Source of the DNA: Bacteroidales bacterium
GTDB lineage: Bacteria > Bacteroidota > Bacteroidia > Bacteroidales > Muribaculaceae
Direction: 5' to 3'
Assembly: GCA_004555955.1 (NCBI GenBank)
Contig: SFJG01000100.1
Location: 1-7,009 of the forward strand
DNA length: 7,009 nt
Positions within the stretch are counted from its first letter, which is position 1; each line of letters starts with the position of its first letter. Below are positions 1-5,599 of the stretch, piece by piece. The notes under the pieces were generated by a model. The model did no database searches. It was not told where the DNA came from and saw only the letters and a list, made by a program, of their open reading frames with translations. The position numbers and the translations under genes are program-made.

Positions 1-330
1 AACAATCGCCTTGAAAGCGGCAGGATTGTTCATAGCGAGGTCGGCAAGCACCTTGCGGTTGATTTGGATGCCTGCTTTGTGGATAAGACCCATCAACTTC
101 GAGTACGACAAATCCTCGAGACGAGCTGCCGCGTTGATACGTTGAATCCACAATGCGCGGAAATTGCGTTTTTTGTTCTTACGGTCGCGATATGCGTAGG
201 TAAGACCCTTCTCCCAAGTGTTCTTTGCTACGGTCCACACGTTTTTGCGGCAACCAAAGTAACCTCTTGTGAGTTTCAAAACTTTCTTTCTCTTAGCTCT
301 TGATGCTACGTGATTTACTGATCTTGGCAT
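1..330 (-). CDS. rplT: 50S ribosomal protein L20, C-terminus cut by window edge
   Basis: L20 binds 23S rRNA early in assembly of the large ribosomal subunit, and in several bacteria it also represses its own operon. The visible 110 residues begin MPRSVNHVASRAKRKK and run to the window edge in open frame. Bacterial L20 is usually about 115 to 118 residues, so only a handful of codons and the stop are missing. Family features are clear: a very basic N-terminal extension (residues 1-30), the core around residues 46-70 (AYRDRKNKKRNFRALWIQRI, then NAAAR), and a C-terminal globular part (SYSKLMGLIHKAGIQINRKVLADLA). The start is the ATG at 330-328, preceded by a 16-base tract made almost only of A and no Shine-Dalgarno sequence. 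It is the last visible gene of thrS-infC-rpmI-rplT and lies 103 bases after rpmI, a fairly wide gap that holds a hairpin. Identification is very secure. Confidence 0.97.
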   Translation of the reverse strand, partial: MPRSVNHVASRAKRKKVLKLTRGYFGCRKNVWTVAKNTWEKGLTYAYRDRKNKKRNFRALWIQRINAAARLEDLSYSKLMGLIHKAGIQINRKVLADLAMNNPAAFKAIV

Positions 331-346
331 TTTTTCTTTGTTTTTT

Positions 347-384
347 GGATGTTAGCGGCTTACGCTCTTTTTTGCTAATCACCC
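347..384 (-). promoter_or_regulatory. Bulged hairpin in the rpmI-rplT gap, possible translational control site
   Basis: Seen in the transcribed (minus) strand: the arm GGGUG-A-UUAGC (384-374) pairs with GCUAA-CAUCC (356-347). This gives ten pairs, one of them G.U, with a single bulged A at 379 and a 17-base loop. The hairpin ends 16 bases before the rplT ATG, and those bases are A-rich. It is not a terminator, because it is followed by A and not U. An irregular hairpin next to a ribosomal-protein start codon suggests autoregulation by L20 or L35, but that role is inference. I could not align it to the known E. coli or Bacillus L20 sites. Confidence 0.4.
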
Positions 385-433
385 GGTTAATAATTCAATT
401 AAATCTCTGTAATTAAAAGTAAAAAAAGCGAAC

Positions 434-631
434 TTACTTACCACCGAGGAGTGCGCGCACATTGTTGATATCGGCTGTTGCCAACGTCGTGAAGTGGCGG
501 AGGTTTCTCTTTTGCTTCTTGGTCTTCTTTGTCAAAATGTGACTTTTGTAAGCATGTTTTCTTTTAATCTTTCCTGACCCGGTAAAGGTAAACCTTTTTT
601 TTGAACCGGAATTAGTTTTAACCTTTGGCAT
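434..631 (-). CDS. rpmI: 50S ribosomal protein L35
   Basis: A small basic protein of the large ribosomal subunit, 65 residues long, the normal size for L35. The sequence carries the family pattern from the first residue: MPKVKTNSGSKKRF, then TGSGKIKRKHAYKSHIL, a lysine-rich stretch KKTKKQKRNLR at about residues 35-45, and the C-terminal ADINNVRALLGGK. The ATG at 631-629 is the only sensible start, because the conserved MPK begins there. It is preceded by an A-rich run with no Shine-Dalgarno sequence, as is usual in Bacteroidota. It lies 52 bases after the infC stop and 103 bases before rplT, in the same direction. I see no promoter of the TAnnTTTG type in the gap to infC, so it is most likely read from the thrS promoter. 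Identification is very secure. Confidence 0.98.
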   Translation of the reverse strand: MPKVKTNSGSKKRFTFTGSGKIKRKHAYKSHILTKKTKKQKRNLRHFTTLATADINNVRALLGGK

Positions 632-683
632 TTTTTTCTTTTTTAAATTACTATATGATTTACTTTGTTTTTAAAGCCTTCTA

Positions 684-1271
684 TTATTTTGCTTTTTTGG
701 GCGAGAGCATAATTATCATGCGCTTACCTTCCAAAACAGGCATTTGTTCCACCTTGCCGTAGTCTTCAAGGTCGTTTGCAAATCGCAACAAAAGCACTTC
801 GCCTTGCTCCTTGAACAATATCGAACGTCCGCGGAAAAACACATAAGCCTTTACTTTTGCGCCTTCTTTCAAGAAGCCCATCGCGTGTTTGAGCTTGAAG
901 TTGTAGTCGTGGTCGTCGGTTTGTGGTCCGAATCGAATCTCTTTGACAACCACTTTGGTCGACTTCGCTTTTTGCTCTTTAAGGCGCTTCTTCTGCTGGT
1001 ATAAGAACTTTTGATAGTCCAAAACCTTGCAGACCGGAGGATTTGCGCTTGCCGATATTTCTATCAAGTCAAGCCCTTGCGATTCGGCTATGTGCAACGC
1101 TTCGGCTATGGGATAGACTCCCTGCTCTACATTATCGCCAACCAATCGCACCTCGCGACTGCGAATTTGCTCGTTGATAGCAAATCCGCCTTTCGGGCCT
1201 TTATTGTCTTTCTTCTGGTCGCGGGCATTGTTCGGTTTTTGCCCGGCTCCTAGTGGTGGTAGTTTTGCCAT
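684..1271 (-). CDS. infC: Translation initiation factor IF-3
   Basis: IF-3 binds the 30S subunit, prevents premature joining of the 50S subunit and checks the start codon and initiator tRNA. The product is 195 residues. A basic, low-complexity N-terminal tail covers residues 1-30. The N domain starts at about residue 31 (AINEQIRSREVRLVGDN) and contains EISASANPPVCKVLDYQKFL at 71-90, the IF-3 signature area. A lysine-rich linker helix covers about 92-110. The C domain (about 110-195) includes KEIRFGPQTDDHDYNFKLKH and FFRGRSI, and ends in SPKKAK. The ATG at 1271-1269 lies 9 bases after the thrS stop, so the two genes are almost certainly cotranscribed. The tail before INEQIR is longer than in the E. 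coli protein. In E. coli, infC starts with AUU, which IF-3 uses for self-repression; here the start is ATG. A shorter form from an internal start cannot be excluded, but no good alternative is visible. Confidence 0.97.
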   Translation of the reverse strand: MAKLPPLGAGQKPNNARDQKKDNKGPKGGFAINEQIRSREVRLVGDNVEQGVYPIAEALHIAESQGLDLIEISASANPPVCKVLDYQKFLYQQKKRLKEQKAKSTKVVVKEIRFGPQTDDHDYNFKLKHAMGFLKEGAKVKAYVFFRGRSILFKEQGEVLLLRFANDLEDYGKVEQMPVLEGKRMIIMLSPKKAK

Positions 1272-1280
1272 TAAATGCTT

Positions 1281-3215
1281 TTAATAGTTTGTCATCTCCT
1301 CTATTTCTCGAGAAAAATTCTCGGCAAAGGTACTGATTTTTACTGAACCCTTATCGCCTTCGCCTTGTTTTCTTACAGAAATTTCACTATTTTTAACTTC
1401 TTTCTCTCCTACAACGAGCATATAGGGGATGCGTTTGAGCTCATTGTCGCGGATTTTCTTTCCGATTTTCTCGTTTCTGTTGTCGACAATTGCGCGAATG
1501 CCCTTTTCGGCGAGGGTCTTGCGAACCTCTTCCGCGTAGTCGTTAAACTTCTCGGAAATCGGCAAAATAACTGCTTGCTCGGGAGAAAGCCACAGCGGAA
1601 GAATTCCGGCTGTATGTTCGAGCAATACGGCTACGAAACGCTCCATCGAACCGAACGGCGCACGGTGAATCATAACCGGGCGGTGTTTTTGATTGTCGGA
1701 ACCGGTATATTCGAGTCCGAAACGCTCCGGAAGGTTGTAGTCTACTTGGATTGTACCGAGCTGCCAACGGCGACCGATGGCGTCTTTCACCATAAAGTCG
1801 AGCTTCGGTCCGTAGAATGCAGCTTCGCCGTATTCGATGCGTGCCGGCAAGCCTTTCTCTTGGCACGCTTCTATAATGGCTTGTTCTGCCTTATCCCAGT
1901 TTTCTTCCGTTCCGATATATTTTTCGCGGTTCACTTTGTCGCGCAACGAGATTTGTGCCTCAAAGTTTTCGAATTTCATCGAGCGGAACACAATAGAAAT
2001 AATGTCCATCACTCGCAAGAATTCGTCTTTTACCTGGTCGGGGCGACAGAAGATGTGAGCATCGTCTTGAGTAAAGCTGCGCACGCGAGTCAATCCGTGC
2101 AACTCACCGCTTTGCTCGTAACGACAAACCGTACCGAATTCGGCGATACGCATAGGCAACTCTTTGTAGGAGTGCGGCGTATTCTTATAAATCTCACAGT
2201 GGTGAGGGCAGTTCATCGGTTTGAGGAAGTATTCTTCGCCTTCTTCCGGAGTATGAATCGGTTGGAACGAGTCTTTTCCGTATTTTGCATAGTGACCGGA
2301 CGTGACATAAAGCATCTTGTTGCCAATAGGCGGAGTAATCACCTCTTGATAGTCGTAACGACGTTGGATGCGGCGCAAGAATTCTTGCAAGCGCAAACGA
2401 AGTTCCGTACCTTTCGGCAGCCACAACGGAAGACCCTTACCAACGGTTTCGGAGAACATAAAGAGCTCCATTTCTTTACCCAACTTGCGGTGGTCGCGTT
2501 TTTTGGCTTCTTCGAGCATTGTCAGATATTCGTCGAGCATCTTCTTTTTGGGGAAAGTGATACCGTAGACGCGTACCAACTGGTTGCGTTTCTCGTCGCC
2601 ACGCCAATAAGCACCGGCGAGCGACAACACTTTAACTGCCTTGATAGCACCCGTATTGGGGATGTGCGGACCGCGGCAAAGGTCGGTAAAGTTGCCTTGT
2701 GTGTATGTTGTGATGTGGCCGTCTTCGAGCTCGGAGATAAGTTCACATTTATATGTCTCACCTCTTTCGCCGAACATAGCAAGTGCGTCAGCTTTAGTGA
2801 TGTCTTTGCGAACTATTTCCTCTTTCTTGGCAACGAGTTCCATCATTTTCGCTTCGATTTTCGGGAAATCGGCTGCTGTGATTGAATTATCGCCCGGGTC
2901 AATGTCGTAGTAGAAACCGTTTTCGATAGCCGGACCTATGCCGAAACGCACTCCGGGATAGAGTTCTTGGAGCGCTTCTGCAAGCAAGTGCGCCGACGAG
3001 TGCCAAAATGCATGCTTACCCTCGACTGAGTCCCACTTAAACAATTTCAATTCGCCGCCACTTACAATCGGGCGTGTCAAATCCCACTCTTCGCCATCGA
3101 CTGTTGCTGCCAATACATCGGCTGCCAAGCGAGGGCTGATACTTTCTGCAATCTGAAGAGGTGTCGTTCCTTCTTCGTACTGCTTGATACTTCCGTCTGG
3201 AAATTTAATGTTCAT
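1281..3215 (-). CDS. thrS: Threonyl-tRNA synthetase
   Basis: Class II synthetase that charges tRNA-Thr with threonine in the cytoplasm and removes mischarged serine. Its 644 residues match the normal full length. Domains in order are: TGS (1-62); the editing domain with its metal-type motif H72-x3-H76 and C180-x3-H184; the catalytic core (about 240-535); and the anticodon-binding domain (about 545-640). The catalytic zinc ligands are visible as C336 (in PMNCPHH), H387 (in TQDDAH) and H517 (in VMIHRAPFGS). The ATP-site arginines fall at R365 (motif 2, GTVCRYE) and R526 (motif 3, GSMERF). All expected active-site residues are present. The start MNIKFPDGS is the standard beginning of the TGS domain. 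Upstream lie a strong Bacteroidota-type promoter (3273-3304) and a leader hairpin (3242-3260) that resembles a Thr anticodon arm. It is the first gene of the thrS-infC-rpmI-rplT unit. Confidence 0.99.
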   Translation of the reverse strand: MNIKFPDGSIKQYEEGTTPLQIAESISPRLAADVLAATVDGEEWDLTRPIVSGGELKLFKWDSVEGKHAFWHSSAHLLAEALQELYPGVRFGIGPAIENGFYYDIDPGDNSITAADFPKIEAKMMELVAKKEEIVRKDITKADALAMFGERGETYKCELISELEDGHITTYTQGNFTDLCRGPHIPNTGAIKAVKVLSLAGAYWRGDEKRNQLVRVYGITFPKKKMLDEYLTMLEEAKKRDHRKLGKEMELFMFSETVGKGLPLWLPKGTELRLRLQEFLRRIQRRYDYQEVITPPIGNKMLYVTSGHYAKYGKDSFQPIHTPEEGEEYFLKPMNCPHHCEIYKNTPHSYKELPMRIAEFGTVCRYEQSGELHGLTRVRSFTQDDAHIFCRPDQVKDEFLRVMDIISIVFRSMKFENFEAQISLRDKVNREKYIGTEENWDKAEQAIIEACQEKGLPARIEYGEAAFYGPKLDFMVKDAIGRRWQLGTIQVDYNLPERFGLEYTGSDNQKHRPVMIHRAPFGSMERFVAVLLEHTAGILPLWLSPEQAVILPISEKFNDYAEEVRKTLAEKGIRAIVDNRNEKIGKKIRDNELKRIPYMLVVGEKEVKNSEISVRKQGEGDKGSVKISTFAENFSREIEEMTNY

Positions 3216-3241
3216 ATCTGTTTGTAAATTGTTAAATAATA

Positions 3242-3260
3242 GCGTTAATACAACGAACGC
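3242..3260 (-). promoter_or_regulatory. thrS: thrS leader hairpin with a Thr-anticodon-like loop (candidate ThrRS operator)
   Basis: Seen in the minus strand: GCGUU (3260-3256) pairs perfectly with AACGC (3246-3242) around the 9-base loop CGUUGUAUU; a G.U pair (3261/3241) can extend the stem. If the outer C and U of the loop are an unpaired mismatch, a centred 7-base loop remains, with U33, anticodon UGU and A37 in the tRNA positions. The hairpin lies 26 bases before the ATG and just after the predicted transcription start. Known: E. coli ThrRS represses its own mRNA by binding a leader that imitates the tRNA-Thr anticodon arm. A similar role here is inference from a short hairpin and could be chance. 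Confidence 0.4.
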
Positions 3261-3272
3261 CTAATTCGATTG

Positions 3273-3304
3273 CAAAAGTAGTGCAAATCGAGTGAAAAAG
3301 CAAA
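3273..3304 (-). promoter_or_regulatory. Promoter of the thrS-infC-rpmI-rplT operon
   Basis: On the minus strand the -33 element TTTG (3304-3301) is followed by exactly 20 bases and a perfect -7 element TACTTTTG (3280-3273), matching the Bacteroidota primary sigma consensus TTTG / 19-21 / TAnnTTTG. Transcription should begin near 3266, giving a thrS leader of about 50 bases. The -7 element overlaps the first copy of a direct repeat, and the -33 element lies inside a long inverted repeat. Confidence 0.8.
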
Positions 3305-3382
3305 ACGAAAACGAAGTTTTCAGTTTTGTTTTTCCGAGATGCCGCCTACTTTATCTAAAAGTAGTGCAAATCGAGTTAAAAA
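3273..3382. repeat. Composite intergenic repeat: direct repeats flanking a long stem-loop
   Basis: A 26-base sequence beginning AAAAGTAGTGCAAATCGAGT occurs at 3274-3299 and again at 3357-3382 with one mismatch; the first 20 bases are identical. Between the copies is an inverted repeat: GAAAAA-g-CAAAAC-GAAAAC (3294-3312) pairs with GTTTTC-a-GTTTTG-TTTTTC (3316-3334), 18 pairs with one bulge on each side and a 3-base loop. The segment CTACTTT at 3346-3352 can pair with AAAGTAG of copy one (3275-3281), closing the whole element, or with AAAGTAG of copy two (3358-3364), giving a small local hairpin. Copy one contains the thrS -7 element. Copy two has a weaker TACTTTTA and no TTTG at the right spacing, so it is probably not a promoter. 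It resembles dispersed intergenic repeats I recall from Bacteroidota genomes, but I have not verified that. Confidence 0.7.
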
Positions 3383-3407
3383 TTAATCTTTAACCGCCAA
3401 AGGCGGT
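3378..3407 (-). terminator. Probable intrinsic terminator of the TPR gene
   Basis: On the minus strand ACCGCC (3407-3402) pairs with GGCGGT (3398-3393) across a TTT loop, a compact GC-rich 6-bp hairpin, about 60 bases after the TPR stop codon. It is followed by TAAAGATTAATTTTT, which is U-rich but not a clean U-run, so efficiency is uncertain. It separates the TPR gene from the thrS promoter. The remaining bases up to 3466 hold nothing else I recognise. Confidence 0.55.
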
Positions 3408-3466
3408 GGTTATTGGTTATTGTGAAATATCACCAACCTATACCCTACAATCCCACTTCACCGATG

Positions 3467-5467
3467 TTACAATTTTCGCATTCTTTTGAGCACGTTGTAA
3501 GATGTCATTATACCGAGTTCGCCGGCTTTCGACAGGTCGCTCATCCCGCGTTCGTTATTTCCGAGTTGAATATAGGCGATGCCGCGGTTGTAGTAAGCTT
3601 CGCCGAAATCGGCGCGCAAGTTGATTGCCGACGTAAAGCACGAAATTGCCGACGTAAAGTCGTTATGCTCCAAATAGATTGTACCTTTATTATAATAAGC
3701 GTAGACAAGGTTTGGCGACAGTTCTATCACTTTGTCGAGGTCGGCAATAGCAATTCGTATGTCCTGGCGCTCGCGGGTAGCAGCAATTTGCGACGACTTT
3801 TCGGCAACGGTCGACGAAATTTGTTCGATGGCACTCTTACGATACATTGCCATTGCTCGGGCAAAATATGCAAGCGCAAAGTCTGGACTCAAGCGAATGG
3901 CTGCCGACAAGTCGTCGACCGCCGAATCGAAATTACGCACCAGCATATGGCTGATTGCTCTACCGAAATAGTCCACCGGACGTCGTCCGTGACTTTCTAT
4001 CATCGATGTATAATGGCGAATAAGTTCAAACTGCAACTTGATTTGCTCTTCGCTGAGATTTCCAACGGAGTTGGTCAGATAGAGTTTGTCGCGAAGATAG
4101 TTTTTGGCGTTGATAATATCAACTTCTTTTTGGTAGTACGAGTTGAGACGCAATTCCGTGGGGCGGTCGTAATATGACAGCGTATACATTGGCAGCGGCT
4201 CAATGGCAGCAACCCGGTTTTGCACTTTTCCACGATATTTGTTAGCATATTCGGGCTTTACGCTGTTGTCGTTTTCGACAGCCACAAGTTGTTTGAATCG
4301 CTGAGCGGCTTCTTGCTCGTCACTGAGGGCTTTTTCTTTGCTGTCGTATTCGTCTTTCGACTTCTTTTTTGAGAGCCCGCGCCAATGATTGTAGTCAGCC
4401 TCTCCGCCTCGCATATCGCCCATCAATCGTTTGCTCTCGCTACGCAGATAGTAGAGCATCGACATATTGGGGAATTTTTCGATAACCCGGTTGAAATCGG
4501 CAACCGATTTGGCATATTGACGCGTCTTTTGATAAAGCTTGGCACGGTTATAGACGGCAACAATGTTCGACGGGTCTTTGTCGATGACCAGCGAAAAATC
4601 TTCGATAGCTTTGTTGTTGTCTTCCACTTCCATACGAAGCAGACCGCGATTGAGGTGCGCTGTTACGTTGTTAGGTTCCAAATTGATAGCATAGTCGAAG
4701 TCGGACATCGCACCGAAGTAGTCGTCGAGTTGATATTTCAAGAATGCACGATTGACAAAGAGGTCGGCATTTTTCGGGCGCAAGGTGATAGCGCTACTGA
4801 GATCGTCGACTGCTTTTCCGTAGTCGGATTTATTTTTTATCATTATGTCAGCGCGCATTATAAACGCCTCGGCATTGTTTGCGTTGAGTTCAATGCATTT
4901 GCCGATTCGGTCGAGCGCACCAATAGTGTCGCCTCGTTCGAGCCGAAGGCTCGCCAATCCGAGGTAAGCGTTGTCGTATTTCGGATAGATTTGCAAGACG
5001 CGGTCGAACGTCTTTTCCGCCCCGTCAAAGTCTTTCACGTTGGTTTGGGCAACTGCTTTGTTTAATAGGAATGTCTTGTTCTCGGGCAAGTATTTCAGCC
5101 CGAAATCGTAGTCGATAATTGCCAGGCTGTCTTTTTGCAAAGTTTGCCGCGAGATGCCCCGCACCTCGTAAGCGTCGACAATAAACGGATTGCGCTCTAT
5201 CGCCAACGAGCAATCGGCTTCGGCTCCGCTATAGTCTTCCAGATAGAATTTCGCAACAGCCCGATAGAAATACGGGTCGGCAAGATATGGCTTGACCTTG
5301 ATTACTTCGTTGAAATACTGAATCGACAGCAGATAGTCCTCAAAGTAGAGCGCATTGCGACCTATCGTCATTACCTTGTCGGTATCGATTTGTGCTGAAG
5401 CCCTGCCGGGAATCAGCACACTGATTATTGTTATACTTATATATAGTATTCTTTTCAAAACATTCAT
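3467..5467 (-). CDS. Secreted tetratricopeptide-repeat protein of unknown specific role
   Basis: Predicted 666-residue exported TPR protein. Residues 1-25 form a signal peptide (basic MNVLKR, hydrophobic core ISITIISVLIP, then ASA before Q26). There is no lipobox cysteine, so a soluble periplasmic or otherwise exported protein is likely. About ten TPR units fill residues 30-363, with typical repeats such as AFLKYQLDDYFGAMSDFDYA and AINLEPNN. Residues 364-494 are not TPR: a charged, lysine- and glutamate-rich start, then a tyrosine-rich part (PMYTLSYYDRPTELRLNSYY). Four more TPR units cover 495-654; the second carries an insertion of about 25 residues near 544-570. TPR arrays bind proteins or peptides; no enzyme motif is visible. 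I chose the ATG at 5467-5465 because it begins the signal peptide. The frame stays open up to 5707, but that would run into the divergent ndh gene. No partner can be deduced from the neighbours. Confidence 0.9.
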   Translation of the reverse strand: MNVLKRILYISITIISVLIPGRASAQIDTDKVMTIGRNALYFEDYLLSIQYFNEVIKVKPYLADPYFYRAVAKFYLEDYSGAEADCSLAIERNPFIVDAYEVRGISRQTLQKDSLAIIDYDFGLKYLPENKTFLLNKAVAQTNVKDFDGAEKTFDRVLQIYPKYDNAYLGLASLRLERGDTIGALDRIGKCIELNANNAEAFIMRADIMIKNKSDYGKAVDDLSSAITLRPKNADLFVNRAFLKYQLDDYFGAMSDFDYAINLEPNNVTAHLNRGLLRMEVEDNNKAIEDFSLVIDKDPSNIVAVYNRAKLYQKTRQYAKSVADFNRVIEKFPNMSMLYYLRSESKRLMGDMRGGEADYNHWRGLSKKKSKDEYDSKEKALSDEQEAAQRFKQLVAVENDNSVKPEYANKYRGKVQNRVAAIEPLPMYTLSYYDRPTELRLNSYYQKEVDIINAKNYLRDKLYLTNSVGNLSEEQIKLQFELIRHYTSMIESHGRRPVDYFGRAISHMLVRNFDSAVDDLSAAIRLSPDFALAYFARAMAMYRKSAIEQISSTVAEKSSQIAATRERQDIRIAIADLDKVIELSPNLVYAYYNKGTIYLEHNDFTSAISCFTSAINLRADFGEAYYNRGIAYIQLGNNERGMSDLSKAGELGIMTSYNVLKRMRKL

Positions 5468-5471
5468 ACGG

Positions 5472-5549
5472 CAAAAATAGAGCAAAAATGCGACAATACG
5501 CCTATAAAATGTCTTAAAAGTAGCAAATCTTTTGCATATTATAAACAAA
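5472..5549 (-). promoter_or_regulatory. Candidate promoter sites for the TPR gene (uncertain)
   Basis: Two candidates are visible on the minus strand. One is a perfect -7 element TATTTTTG (5479-5472), but it lies only 4 bases before the ATG, would give an almost leaderless mRNA, and has no TTTG at the right distance. The other is TACTTTTA (5522-5515) with TTTG at 5549-5546; this lacks the final G, and its 23-base spacer is longer than usual. The second would give a leader of about 40 bases and overlaps the ndh promoter on the other strand. I cannot decide between them. Confidence 0.3.
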
Positions 5550-5562
5550 TTGCTTACTTTCG
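5531..5562 (+). promoter_or_regulatory. Promoter of ndh
   Basis: TTTG at 5531-5534, a 20-base spacer, then TACTTTCG at 5555-5562, one mismatch from the Bacteroidota -7 consensus TAnnTTTG. The spacing is ideal. Transcription would start near 5569, giving an AT-rich leader of about 30 bases before the ATG at 5600. No Shine-Dalgarno sequence is seen. Confidence 0.65.
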
Positions 5563-5599
5563 TTGTTAAATTAACAATTAAAATAATGTTTAGGTTTGT

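Noticed and set aside
744..1253. Plus-strand open frames of 86 and 80 codons opposite infC
   Set aside because: Antisense shadows of a clearly identified infC, with no recognisable content of their own.
1365..2885. A 506-codon open frame on the plus strand opposite thrS
   Set aside because: It lies entirely antisense to a full-length thrS with all active-site residues. Its translation shows no recognisable domain and is rich in Phe, Val, Arg and His, as expected from the reverse complement of a biased coding frame. No promoter or start context was seen.
3413..5065. Plus-strand open frames (254 and 226 codons) opposite the TPR gene
   Set aside because: Both are antisense shadows of the TPR coding sequence, with low-complexity Phe, Val and Arg-rich translations and no family resemblance.
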